Shown here: one piece after another, positions 9,801-19,690 of the stretch
Position numbering within the stretch: position 1 is the stretch's first letter
Layout of the letters: every line of letters starts with the position of its first letter
Source of the DNA: Silene noctiflora
Lineage: Eukaryota; Streptophyta; Magnoliopsida; Caryophyllales; Caryophyllaceae
NCBI GenBank assembly: GCA_009801015.1
Contig: VHZZ01015666.1
Coordinates: forward strand, 2,209 to 26,095
Reading direction: 5' to 3'
Length of the DNA: 23,887 nt
Made by a program: the position numbers and the translations under genes
The notes under the pieces: generated by a model
Databases searched by the model: none
Seen by the model: the letters and a program-made list of their open reading frames with translations, nothing else
Told to the model about the DNA's origin: nothing

Positions 9801-12595
9801 GTTATAGGAGATGGCATAAATCTTGGGGGTGACCGAGACTGGGCCAATGCAGTAGCTGCGCTGGCGAAGAAAGTTCATGCTGCTGATGGAGAGTTTGAAG
9901 AAGTTACTCTCCGTGTTGTAGAAGAACTTGCTACACCTTGCAAGGAAAGAACTGCAGTTTTCACTGAGTGGTTGCACTGCCTAGCTGTTATTGGTTTTGT
10001 ATTGGAAAATACAAAATCCTTATTTTCATTAAGAGGGAAGGCCATTGACCCTACAGAATTACTGAACTCCTTGCTACTTCCAGGGGTATGAAATTCTTAA
10101 AGCCCATATAAGATATACGTCACACACTTTGCTGTCTCTTTATCCGTGATCTACACACTCTCGTTCCACTTTTCTCATTACTCTTTGGCTAGGTGACTTA
10201 AATTTTATGTATACAGCTAAAACATGCTAACTTGGTCGTGCAAAGAGCTGCTATCAGATGTCTTGGCCTTTATGGATTGCTGGGAAGAAAGCCAGATGAA
10301 GATGTGGTGAAGCAATTAGTATGTTCTTTCACCAAAGCCCCCTCTCCGATTGGCCTTCTTGCTGGCAAGGCTCTAGTAGACCTTGTTATGTGGCACGGTC
10401 CTCAAGAAGTTGACGCAGTTTTAGGGTCAAATTTTTGTTCACAAGCTGACTTTAGTGGACTAGTGTGTCATAAAGTTGACGACGGTAATGTTGGGATACT
10501 TGATCTCTTATACGCTGGACTTGAAAATGATTTTTTTGAGAAACCAGTGGACTTTGAGGGCAATGAATCAGTACAAGCTGCTCTTGGGGAGGGTTTTGCC
10601 AAGATACTTCTCTTGAGTGAGAATTATCCTAGCTTGCCTAGTTTCCTTCATTCGCTGATCTTGGCGAAGTTGATTGCTCTGTATTTCAGCTTGGAAAACA
10701 ACAAGCTTCAAAGGTAGACTGCAATGAGCTGCTTGGTGAAATACGAGCCTTTTTTTAGTTCTGACTTCTCAGGTACATTTAGTTTTTTTTCTTTCTTCTG
10801 ATTGTCTTTTTTTCCTTCTCTTGTTAACAGGTTAAAGCAATGTCTATCGGTGTTTTTTGAGCATTATTCATCATTGTCTGCCAATCATAAGGCAAGTGAA
10901 TACTTTCTAGCATATTCGATATTGTAGACACCCGCAAATATCTTGATCTCGTGTGCAGTAAAACTTTTTAGTTCATTAGATGGTAAACTAACCAACTTCA
11001 CATTCTGTTTCAACTTCAGAAACATCTTTCAAGAGCCTTTATTCCAGTTATGCAAGCAATGTGGCCTGGAATTTATGGGACAAATGGCAGGTCTACTACC
11101 ATGATATCCAATATGCGTAAACGTGCAGTTCAAGCCTCTCGCTTTATGTTGCAGATGGTTCAATCACCTGAATATAAAAATGAGGTTACAAGTCATTCAA
11201 ACGATCAGCCAGATTCAGAGAACAGTACCGGTTCTGTAGAGCACTCTGATGATTTTGAAACCAGAGAAGAGGGTCTTGCTATACGCATAGCAATTGAGGT
11301 CAATTTCCTTTGGCCATGAAAAAGTATCACTAACTTAAACAGCCTCTCCTTTTCAATAAATAAGTGCTCAATCACTTAGAGATGATGGTTCTTTCTTAGA
11401 ATAAACAATGTCTTCTTTATATAAAGAAAACTGGTAGTTGTCATCTAACGTAGTGCACTTCTAGAAATTACTTAATACAATTTTTATCTTATTTTTAATT
11501 ACTCTTCCCTCAGTCCAACAATGATCTCCCGTCAAGGAGTTAGCATCTAGCGAAATTTTGATGTCATCTCTGATTCTGTTTCCCTCTTTCTGTTTCTTTG
11601 TGAAGATTCTGAAGTTTCCTTCAAAGAAAAAGCCAGCTGAAAAATCATACATCTCAGCACTATGCAAGACCATGGTTTTACTTAATTTTCGAGCATCAGA
11701 ACAAGGAGCAATCAAATTGATGAGGCTTCTTATGAATCCTGTCCTTGAATCTGTGTCATATGAGAAAGAGCTGGTAAAAGAGCTTGCTAGCATGGCTAAA
11801 AACTTGAAGTCATTGGATATAAATCCAGAGGAGGAGCTATCAAGAGACCAAGCTAATCACATTCTCGGTAAAACTCTTCCCTAATGCTTGCATTATGCCT
11901 CTCGTACACTCAAAATATGGAATTCAGTTCCCGGGAATTTTAATAGCGTTATAAATTTGGTTTTGCATATCGCTATGAGACTGTTGATAGTTTCTTTCAG
12001 TATCTTGGTGTTGAAGACAAAAATGACTTAGTGGTGGTACATTCTAAGGAGTGACCTTAAAAGAGAAAGGAAGCAGTTTTATCAAAACAATTAGTTTCAT
12101 ACTAAAGTTTCTAATAGCGATAGCATTGTATGTTGCGGGTTTATATTGGTCAAAGTTTATATCATTTGATCATTAGAGTGGCTGATCATTAGTAATCAAT
12201 GCCTGTATGTATTGCAACTCACTCACTACTTTACGTGAATGTTAGCAGAGAGGTTGGGTTTGGAGTATAATCTCGATGAAGGACAAGGACATTCAAGTGA
12301 AATACCACCCACACCGGCATCACGTGCCAGCCAACCAGCACGTTCAAGAAGACGTGCTAAGCGCGAAGAAAGCTCCTCTGATGAAGAAGAAGAATCACCT
12401 GTTTCGGTTGTTCCTGCAGTTATGTCGAACACACGTTCTCAGAGAGCTAGTAAGACGGCAGCATTGACAAAGATGACTACTAGTAAAGCTGTAAAAGCTT
12501 CTATTGTTGGTGATATTGAAGAGGAAGAGGAAGAGGACTCGGATGTAACATCTGAAGACGAATCTGATGACTCTGAGTCGGAGTTAGCTCAGTGA
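3825..12595 (+). CDS. CAPG: Condensin complex subunit 3 (CAP-G), 12 exons
   Basis: Encodes the HEAT-repeat non-SMC subunit of condensin I, which binds kleisin and DNA to compact mitotic chromosomes. Exons: 3825-4196, 5600-5803, 5953-6098, 8120-8388, 8608-8702, 9426-9573, 9646-10085, 10217-10713, 10831-10891, 11020-11298, 11606-11867 and 12249-12595. They join in frame to 3120 nt (1039 aa), close to the roughly 1050 aa of the Arabidopsis protein. Recognisable blocks are LPDDAEVSSELWDQVIDSMM and RALSRFVNDSENSD (exon 2), VRKTIVLSLPPSNAT (exon 3), LKYLDVETYESVG (exon 4), GAEAAVYAAEASD (exon 6) and LVIGDGINLGGDRDW (exon 7). HEAT repeats fill the N-terminal two thirds, and a Cnd3-type region lies about residues 520-830. 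The tail from about residue 965 is S/D/E-rich. The ATG at 3825 is preferred over an upstream in-frame TTG at 3813. Intron 9 uses a GC donor. Family assignment is firm; splice sites were chosen by eye. Confidence 0.93.
4333..4448. mobile_element. Stowaway-type MITE in CAP-G intron 1
   Basis: TA dinucleotides at 4331-4332 and 4449-4450 flank a 116-bp element. Its inverted ends are of the type ctccgtacatctcagtc..ttgtttacctttt and ctctctaagtcccaatcatt..gtttacctttc. The left arm holds a local tandem duplication of agtctcttttgtttacctt (about 4349-4393). These are typical Stowaway (Tc1/mariner) features, with no coding capacity. Confidence 0.7.
6413..6620. mobile_element. Stowaway-type MITE in CAP-G intron 3
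   Basis: The 208-bp element is flanked by TA (6411-6412 and 6621-6622). Its left end starts ctccctctatcctggtcatt, and its right end read inward starts ctccctccgtcccggtcaat; both continue to ttgttgtcct. Roughly 25 of 29 terminal positions match. This is classic Stowaway structure, and the element lies inside a 2.0-kb intron. Confidence 0.82.
6807..7022. mobile_element. Tourist-like G-rich MITE in CAP-G intron 3
   Basis: Ends are gggcttgtttggatac at the left and, read inward from the right, gggcatgcttgaatg, matching at about 11 of 15 positions. Next to the left end is a run of GGGGA units (about 6838-6898). A TTA precedes the left end, but the right flank is TTT, so the target duplication is imperfect. 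It resembles the internal ends of the foldback element at 15259-16018. Open frames here are Gly/Arg- or Pro/Ser-only artefacts of the repeat. Confidence 0.6.
9059..9369. mobile_element. Degenerate hAT-like MITE in CAP-G intron 5
   Basis: Ends are tagacctatcaaacaggtc and, read inward from the right, tagacctgtcaatatttgac. The 8-bp flanks cttctgag (9051-9058) and catttgag (9370-9377) agree at 6 of 8 positions, consistent with an old hAT duplication. The interior is rich in cgggtca/gggtc motifs, as in the hAT relic at 13708. No coding capacity. Confidence 0.55.
10892..11019 (+). other. Non-canonical GC-AG intron 9 of CAP-G
   Basis: Exon 9 ends ..AATCATAAG and the intron begins GCAAGT, the usual consensus around GC donors. 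The acceptor is ttcaacttcag before AAACATCTTTC. This junction keeps the frame and joins ..SLSANHK to KHLSRAFIPVMQAMWPG, which reads as continuous CAP-G sequence. Using the nearby GT at 10896 would shift the frame with this acceptor. Confidence 0.75.
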
Positions 12596-12917
12596 GTCAT
12601 TTGTAGTTTAATTTTGCCCATTTCTGGGTGTATACATTATAATGGCTGTAATGTATGTTAGGAAACAATGTTATTAAGAGATAAGGTAAGATTTGGTTTG
12701 GTTTATGTTCTTGGTTAGCCTTCAAATATATATATAAATACATCCTTTTTATGGTGAGGCCGCTGTACTAATAGAAACCGTTAGAATGTTGGATCAAACA
12801 AGATAGACATAAATTGCTTGGTACAGAATATCTAACCGACAACACTCCAAACACTTGCTAATCTTTCATTCATTCATTTTTATACTTTTGTTTCTCCTGT
12901 CCTCTTTATGATTTGTA
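12596..12917. other. CAP-G 3' flank
   Basis: AT-rich sequence after the CAP-G stop presumably holds the 3' UTR and polyadenylation region (about 12596-12760). No clean AATAAA is visible; the best A/T-rich candidate is near 12730-12741 (atatataaata). No gene is seen. Confidence 0.4.
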
Positions 12918-12925
12918 GTAATCAA

Positions 12926-13281
12926 CTAGGTAGCACGGACACTCCTCCTAACTAGCCGTCCCGTGTCCAACACCGTGTCGGACACACAGACACCCGACAC
13001 TCGTCGGACACACGCCTATAGTTAGACGAGGAATAAAATGTCAAAATAAATTGATTAGAAGATGGGTTTGGCTGGGAAATGAGAATTATTTATAGTCAAG
13101 GTCAAATTTTACCTTCACTTATGTAAATTTAATATCAAATACATTAAAAAAATAAAATCATACGCTATTTATAACCATAAAATATATATTTTATTAAATT
13201 TTAATAGCGTGTCCCGTGTCCTAAATTTCATAGGATGCCGTGTCACGTGTCCGTGTCCGTGTCCGTTTTGGTGCTACCTAG
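12926..13281. mobile_element. hAT-type MITE with perfect 8-bp TSD
   Basis: A perfect target duplication gtaatcaa flanks the 356-bp element (12918-12925 and 13282-13289). The termini are a perfect 11-bp inverted repeat, ctaggtagcac / gtgctacctag. Subterminal regions contain many cgtgtcc/ggacac units on both sides (12940-13015 and 13208-13265), with an AT-rich centre. Duplication length and repeated subterminal motifs point to hAT. No transposase, so it is non-autonomous. Confidence 0.88.
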
Positions 13282-13289
13282 GTAATCAA

Positions 13290-13707
13290 GCACTCTCAAA
13301 ATCATTTGTGTGCCATGTATTCCGTATTCTCAAAAATTATTCTCACTAGTTTTCCAAATTTACGATTTTTCCAATAAAAAACTTCGGTTGTCTTCTTTCA
13401 TCTACCTAATTGTAAAGTTCTTGGTTTCTTCACTTTTTACTTTTTCTAGTCTTGTCTTGGGGTCTTAGGGATATTCATTGCCCCAAAACTTTTATTCTAC
13501 AACTACATGGAATACTCGTTTTAGTTTTACTATTTTCTTGTTAGTAACTATTTGTGGTTTCAAAATGTTTCAGCCGCCTTGTTTTATTATGGTGTGACGG
13601 ATAGTGTCCATCTTTAATGAGAATTTGTAAAAATAGTTTTACAGAGATTTTAAAATTTATATAATCCATATTCTGCCTCTAACTGACCCTTAATATAGTA
13701 TTGTAGC
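13290..13707. other. Intergenic, with MULE-like end fragment
   Basis: No gene is seen. The stretch 13592-13630 (gtgacggatagtgtccatct and about 15 bp more) matches the right end of the MITE at 20428-20589 (gtgacggatagtgctcgtct). It is therefore probably a solitary relic of the same family. Confidence 0.45.
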
Positions 13708-13896
13708 TAGACCTGCCAAAATCAACCCGACCCGATTAAATCGACTAAAAAAGGCTGACCCAACCGAAATTAACCCAAGCTACAACGCCGAATGTAGCTA
13801 AATGACCCATAACCTGAAATGACCCGACCCGAAAATATAACAAACTCAAAATGACCTAATCCGAACCCGACCTAGTTGACCGGTTTACCAGGTGTA
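13708..13896. mobile_element. Degenerate hAT-like relic
   Basis: Ends are tagacctgccaaaatcaacc and, inward from the right, tacacctggtaaaccggtca. The interior is rich in acccgacccga and tgaccc motifs. It resembles the 9059-9369 element in reverse complement. The 8-bp flanks are poorly matched (about 5 of 8), so the borders are approximate. Confidence 0.4.
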
Positions 13897-14002
13897 TTTG
13901 TGACCTACCGTAGCACCTCATAGTTGAAAATATAGCAAGTTGGTTTGACTGAGAGAATGACAGGTTGAGCCGTACAGGCGTGGCTATCAATTTTTCCCGG
14001 AA

Positions 14003-14205
14003 TGAATGCTGCTGCTGTTCATCCGTAGAATAGTCTTGTTTTGAGTTTATTAAGCAAACTGAAAAGAAGCAAACAAAATGATACCCACTCTATGCTTCAG
14101 GCAATCAGGCCGCTATACCACTCGTAAGTAACTTTTTCCTTCTCTTTCCATAATTTTCCTCGTCACTTCTCATCACCTCTACCTCTAATTCATTTGTTTT
14201 TAAAA
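14003..14205 (+). repeat. Leader-like module, upstream copy
   Basis: This block is a diverged direct copy of 14997-15190. Shared landmarks in the same order are aatgctgctgctgttc, tagtcttgtttt, agcaaactgaaaag, ctatgcttcaggc, gtaagtaacttt, tttccataattt and tcatcacctcta. A GTAAGT donor-like site lies at 14124. It looks like a duplicated promoter or untranslated first exon of the downstream phosphatase gene. The only frames are very short. Confidence 0.6.
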
Positions 14206-14996
14206 ATTACGGAGTACTTCCTCCTTTTTTTTCATAGGGACACGACTTAGCCGCCACGGAAGCAACAAATCAACAACAAATCAACAAGTAAATCGTAAAT
14301 GTAAAGAACTCAAAGCAATACTAGAATGAGATGGTATTTAGGGTCTCAAACCAAGGCAAAACCTTCAAAACCGAGAGTAAAACCCACTCGCCAAATCGAC
14401 TAGAAATCCACTAATAATTGACCCCTCAATAATACCTCTAAAGTAACCACTCAATTATTGTATTTGAACACCCGTTATACTACCTCTCACACCCTTAAAT
14501 TGCAACTGTATATGTATATTTATTTAGGAGTCATACTACCTTTCACACCCTTAAATGGCAACTGTATATGTGTATTTATTTAGGAGTCACTTTCTTTGAT
14601 TATATTTGTGAAATTGTAGTTACTTTTCAAATGAACCTATGAAACAAGGTTCATGTATTGCCATCTTTAATAAAGACATTAGTTCCCTAGTCCATAGACT
14701 ATAGCTAATCCAATGAGTCAAATTGTTCATTGAACTAATCACCTAAAGTACATGTATCTTATCAACAACAGGTCCATGTGGATAGATAAAGACAAAACAA
14801 AATGTTACTCCCTAGACACTCTGTCGTCTTATCTACCCACACGAATAGTATTTTACCCGTCGCATCACAATTTTACGACGAATATGCCCGTCACAAATGA
14901 GAATTTGTGCCTTATCAAAGCTTGTACGTGAATTGAATTTTCTTTGTGTGAATTGAACCTTTGTTATGTTGGATGTATTGGGTGTTAACCCACAGA
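14206..14996. other. Spacer between leader copies, with 56-bp tandem repeat
   Basis: No gene is visible. A 56-bp direct tandem repeat occupies 14475-14586, both units containing tacct.tcacacccttaaat and ending atttatttaggagtca. Around 14855-14915, cgtcacaaatgagaatttgt-type sequence weakly resembles the ends of the 20428 MITE. Confidence 0.5.
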
Positions 14997-15190
14997 AATA
15001 AATGCTGTTGCTGTTCCTCCGGAGAGTAGTCTTGTTTTCAGTTTATAAGCAAACTGAAAAGCAACCCAAGTGATACTCACTCACTCACTCTCTCTATGCT
15101 TCAGGCTGCTACAGCTCTAAACTTTGTAAGTAACTTTATCTTTCCATAATTTCTCATCACCTCTATCTCTATTTCATTTGTTATATTGAC
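14997..15190 (+). promoter_or_regulatory. Probable leader/first non-coding exon of PAP29-like gene
   Basis: This second copy of the 14003 module contains a CT-rich start-site-like stretch (tcactcactcactctctct, 15078-15097) and a strong donor, TTTGTAAGT, with GT at 15126. The phosphatase exon that carries the ATG is preceded by a plausible acceptor, ctcacag, ending at 16341. I infer a 5'-UTR intron of about 1.2 kb. This is unproven without a transcript; a start site just upstream of 16349 would also work. Confidence 0.4.
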
Positions 15191-15258
15191 AATTGTTATC
15201 TTTATACGCTAACACTTCAACTTTAGTTTACGCGAAAATCTATCACGACCAACACTTA

Positions 15259-16018
15259 GGGTCTGTTTGGATACAATTTTAGGAGGGGAGGGGAGGGGAG
15301 GGGGGGTGAGGGGAGGGGAGGGGAGGTGGAGTGAATTGTGGTTGTTTGGATAACAAAAATGATGAGAGGGAAATGGAAGGGGGGGAAGGAGGGTGATGGG
15401 GGAATGGATGGATTATGCTTATGGATAATGGAAATGGAAGGGGAGGAATGAGGGAGATGAGAGGCCAAACAAAGTTTTCCTTCCAAATCTTGCCACTCAT
15501 GNAAAGATTATGGTTTGTTCAATAGGAGAGAAATTAAATCCCCTTATTTCACTCCCCCTCCTTCCATATTTTGTATCCAAACAAAGGAAAATGAATCCTC
15601 CTTTTCTCTCCCCTCCCTTTCTCTCCAATTCACTCAATCCAAACGGATCCGTTTGGATTGAGTGAATTGGAGAGAAAAGGAGGGATTCATTTTCCTTTGT
15701 TTGGATACAAAATATGGAAGGAGGGGAATGGAGGGGGAGTGAAATGAGGGGATTTAATTTCTCTCCTATTGAACAAACCATAATCTTTTCATGAGTGGCA
15801 AGATTTGGAAGGNAAACTTAGTTTGGCCTCTCATCTCCCTCATTCCTCCCCTTCCATTTCCATTATCCATAAGCATAATCCATCCATTCCCCCATCACCC
15901 TCCTTCCATTTCCCTCTCATCATTTTTGTTATCAAAACAACCACAATTCACTCCACCTCCCCTCCCCTCCCCTCCCCTCCCCTCCCCTTCCTTCCTAAAA
16001 CTGTATCTAAACAAACCC
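15259..16018. mobile_element. 760-bp foldback Tourist-like element
   Basis: TTA target duplications (15256-15258 and 16019-16021) flank gggtctgtttggatac at the left and its near-complement gtatctaaacaaaccc at the right. The whole element folds back on itself. The centre is ccaaacggatccgtttgg (about 15647), and the arms of about 389 and 371 bp differ only by scattered substitutions and small indels, mostly in GGGGA/TCCCC runs. Each arm repeats tgtttggata-type motifs, suggesting nested copies of one MITE end. The PIF/Harbinger (Tourist) class is inferred from ends plus TTA. Ambiguous bases lie at 15502 and 15813. Open frames inside are low-complexity Pro/Ser artefacts. Confidence 0.8.
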
Positions 16019-16021
16019 TTA

Positions 16022-16348
16022 GTGGCATTTTATAGTGCAAGCCTAATTTTTGTGCGATTTGTTTTCTTTTCAATCTAATGGCATTGTCGGGATCACATAA
16101 AAACCATGTCATAATTTTTCACTTCGACTTCAGATTATACGTAGTATGAAGGAAATTTCCGTCAAATCTTTAAGTAGTACTTTTGGGATTAGGTTCTAAT
16201 TCTGGATTGCTGCTGAAACAATAAAACTGCATTCTGATGATTAAGGGGACTTAGTGCCTTGGTGGCTTCTTGCTTGCAACAGTTGCAAATGCCAAGGTGG
16301 TCTCAAGTTCTTTCAATAGTTCTAACTTGAAAATCTCACAGGACAGAG
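16022..16348 (+). other. Region just upstream of the PAP29-like ATG
   Basis: No MITE or coding sequence is recognised here. The stretch ends in a pyrimidine/A-rich tract and the acceptor-like ctcacag, 7 bp before the ATG at 16349. It is probably the end of a leader intron or proximal promoter. Confidence 0.35.
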
Positions 16349-18492
16349 ATGATGAAACTTCTTTCGAGCTTGAAGGTTTTGTATGTTGTGGCGATTATAT
16401 ACACAAGTATTGGATTAAATTGTGAAATTTCGACAGCATTAAGATTCAACAAAGATGGGGAGTTTAAGATTCTCCAAGTGGCAGATATGCATTATGCTAA
16501 TGGCCAAAAAACCCCTTGCGAGAATGTGTTGCCCACTCAGATTAAAGGATGCTCCGATCTTAATACTACTGTTTTCATCAAGCGAATGATCAAAGTGGAG
16601 AAACCTGATTTTATTGTCTTTACAGGTACTCTTTTTTATCCTTCTGCTGTTGATTTGTTTTTTTGGCTTTTCTTTAGTATAGGCATTTGATTTTGATAGA
16701 GTTACCCCTTACAGCAATACTAAGATGGAACTCCCTTGTATCTCACTTGTTTTCTCTGTGGTCCTCATCGAAATTCAGTTTCCCAGGCATAGCCAAATGA
16801 CTAAGGTAGCCAAGTGTTTTCATGTTCGTTTGCTAGCTCAACTTATTGGTCTTTACTTTCTGTTTCCTTAGGTGTATACTGTATAGAGTGTTTCTAACAC
16901 AGTATCAACAAGGTGTTTCAATGAATTAGAAACTTAAGAGAAAATCATGGGATTAACTCCACCTACTTATCCGTCTTGTACAAACTTGTTCTGAATTCTG
17001 AAACGGAATTGTGTGTTAGTGTGCTTTACTGGAGTAAACAATTTTTGATGCTCTAACTGAAACCTCGCTACAGACCTTTTTTTTGGTATATGTATTGCAG
17101 ATATGTAACATATGCTATGTAGATGTACCTGGACCGCTGACTGTGATTATCATGTATTTGTATACTTTCTATTTCTATTGGAGCAGGACACTCTCCAGTC
17201 TTCACCATGAAAATTCACCTACAGATCTCACTAACAAGTGTTTTTTCATTTCAACAGGTGACAACATATTTGGATCTGATGCAACTGATGCAGCAAAATC
17301 AATGGATGTGGCTTTTGCCCCGGCTGTAGAGTCCCACATCCCTTGGGCTGCTGTTCTTGGCAACCATGACCAGGAGTCAACACTTTCGAGGGAAGGAGTC
17401 ATGAAATATATAGTCCGTATGAACAATACCTTATCTATGCTAAATCCTGCTGGTGTACTGAAAATCGCGGGATTTGGAAACTACAACCTGGAGGTGGCTG
17501 GAGTTCATGGTTCGCCTTTTCAGAACAACTCAATTCTGAATCTTTATTTTCTTGATAGTGGAGACTACTCAAAGGTCCCCTTCATATCTGGATATGACTG
17601 GATCAAATCCTCGCAAAAATCATGGTTTCTACGTACTTCGATGGCTTTGAAGGTATGTTTAATCTTTTTCATACTGTGAATCTGCAAATAGCTAGTCACT
17701 AATGAGAGGTCTCGTATGGGAGACTAACCGAAATCCTTCTGTACTCCTCAATTGATTTTGGAGTTTCTGGGTTCTCTCACATGTAGGAGGTCTCTTATAC
17801 GCTTTTGGACAAGAACTCCAGGAGGTTTAAGACCTTATATTGGCTTTGCAACCGACAAAGAAACGTATTCAAATCGGAAATGATGATTCATATTAGCCGA
17901 CCCAAATAAATTTGGGAACAATTCTTTGATGCTTATTGGCTTTGGCAGTTTGCAACTATGAGATAATGTATTTGAACCGGAAAAATTGACATGATAGGAA
18001 AATAGCTTTGTAAAATTGATTTGATGTTATATATCTCTATTGCAGAGTTCCTACAATGCTCCAGGTCTTGTCTATTTCCACATTCCATTGCCTGAATTTG
18101 CACGTTTCTCCAAATCCAAAATAACAGGTGTCGAACAAGAGGGTATCTCTTCGCCTTCTATAAACTCAGGCTTTTTCAATAGCCTAGTTAAAGCAGGGGA
18201 TGTGAGGGCTGTGTTTGTAGGCCATGATCACATAAATGACTTCTGTGGTCTAAGAAAGCATATACATCTTTGTTATGCCGGTGGTTTTGGATACCATGCC
18301 TACGGTAAGGCTGGTTGGTCAAGGAGGGCCAGGGTTGTAAGCGTGAAGTTGGAAAAGGTGGCTAAAGGAGTATGGGGACCCGTCAAGAGTATCCAAACGT
18401 GGAAGCGTCTTGATGATGCACGCCTTACTACCATTGATGCTCAGGTCCTTTGGAGCAAAAGCACTACTGGTAAGCTCGTCCAAACTTCATGA
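16349..18492 (+). CDS. PAP29: Probable inactive purple acid phosphatase 29-like
   Basis: A metallophosphoesterase of the plant PAP14/16/28/29 group, probably secreted or in the secretory pathway. Exons 16349-16625, 17258-17652 and 18046-18492 join in frame to 372 aa (Arabidopsis PAP29 is about 389). The first 30 residues look like a signal peptide (hydrophobic run VLYVVAIIYTSIGL). Metal-centre motifs are in family order: D46-M-H48, GDN at 93-95, GNHD at 127-130, FHIP with H236, and GHDH at 283-286. These follow the DxH..GDxx..GNHD..GHxH pattern. The C-terminal blocks CYAGGFGYHAYGKAGWSRRA and WKRLDDARLT are characteristic. The exon 2/3 join (..SMALK|SSYNAPGL..) seems 10-15 residues shorter than I expect for the family. 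'Inactive' is the family name; the residues seen would still allow metal binding. The exact paralogue is less certain than the family. Confidence 0.9.
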
Positions 18493-19690
18493 CAATGTTT
18501 TTTTCGAGCAATGGTTCATATTTATGCAGATTATGTGCTCTAAATTGATATTTTAAATCTTTTTGACATATCATTTTTTTCACGTGGGTGGGTTGGCGTA
18601 AAGGGAGCCATAAGGACGATTTTGAGGTTGACTGGCTTCAACCCAGGTCAAAAGTACCAACACTTCATAACTTTAGCAGCTAAGCTAGCTCACATCTACA
18701 CTGCATATTGAACCGCAATAGCAACGGGTTAGTCGGCTTGTGTAACCATTTTTTTTTATATGAAACAGAAAACATAGGAAATACCCTGACCTGAGCAGGC
18801 CATTAGATGTCGCCTCGTAATTCAATGTGGTAGAGCTGCAGATATATCATATATGCCGTCCTGCAATTAACACAACATTTTGATAGTGTGGTGAATCCCA
18901 GGGAAGCATTAGAGTCACCATTATGATTTTATAATTCATGCATCAACCTCCTTCAGACATTTGCGAGTTACAACCTGATTAAGCAGCAATTCTTAATAAG
19001 AGAACTGTAACTCAAAATAAAATAAGAGAACTGTAACTCAAAATAAAATAAGAGAACTGTAACTCAAAAATTGGAGATTGCATACAGATTCAGATTATAC
19101 TCATGAGTCATGAATATTACCTGTATTCACTTGATATAAATACTAAAATTGAATATATAGGATGATATTTTAGGCCGGCAGTGGTTGAAACTCTTAATTT
19201 AACTGTTGCTAATTAAGTCTTACGAGTACTGATCCATATGTCGGCCTTTTTTGTTTACTATTGAGGATAATTTATACTCCGTACAATTTTACGCAGGCCC
19301 TATGAAAGTTTAACACAGCCAAACAGCGCTGTATAGGGTAAGATTACTTCCCAGAAGTTTACAACCGGCTACTAAAGTACTAATTGGTCGAAGTATCAAT
19401 AAAGGGCTCCTTTATGAAAATATTTGCTGTGTGTCGTTTCAAAAGTGTTGGACTTTTGGGTTGTTGGATTCAGCGTCTGGTAATTGGTAGATGATGGAAT
19501 GTAATGGAAAATCTGCAACAAGGAGCTATAGATAAATGCTTCTGTAGTTAAAGTCGTGAATATTGAACTTTACTGTATATTTCTTTTCCTATTGTAACAT
19601 CCAAATGGCTATGTTGATAAACAGACGCATGGTTATACCATGGCAAAATTTGAATGAACATATCTTTTCTTTTTCTGGTTGGGGTAGGTC
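18493..19690. other. PAP29-like 3' flank, no gene
   Basis: Presumed 3' UTR from 18493, then intergenic sequence with no convincing frame. It contains the 26-bp tandem repeat at 18995-19070. An actccgtac fragment near 19276 is the kind of sequence left by Stowaway ends but is too short to call. Confidence 0.4.
18995..19070 (+). repeat. 26-bp tandem repeat, about 2.9 copies
   Basis: The unit aataagagaactgtaactca plus aaataa begins at 18995, 19021 and 19047. Copies are essentially identical, which points to recent slippage or duplication. Confidence 0.9.

Noticed and set aside
11461..11793. 110-codon minus-strand frame
   Set aside because: It is the shadow of CAP-G exon 11 plus intron 10, with no recognisable protein.
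15256..16078. Six overlapping frames of about 75-95 codons
   Set aside because: All arise from the foldback element's G-rich or C-rich arms, mirror one another and have no domain.
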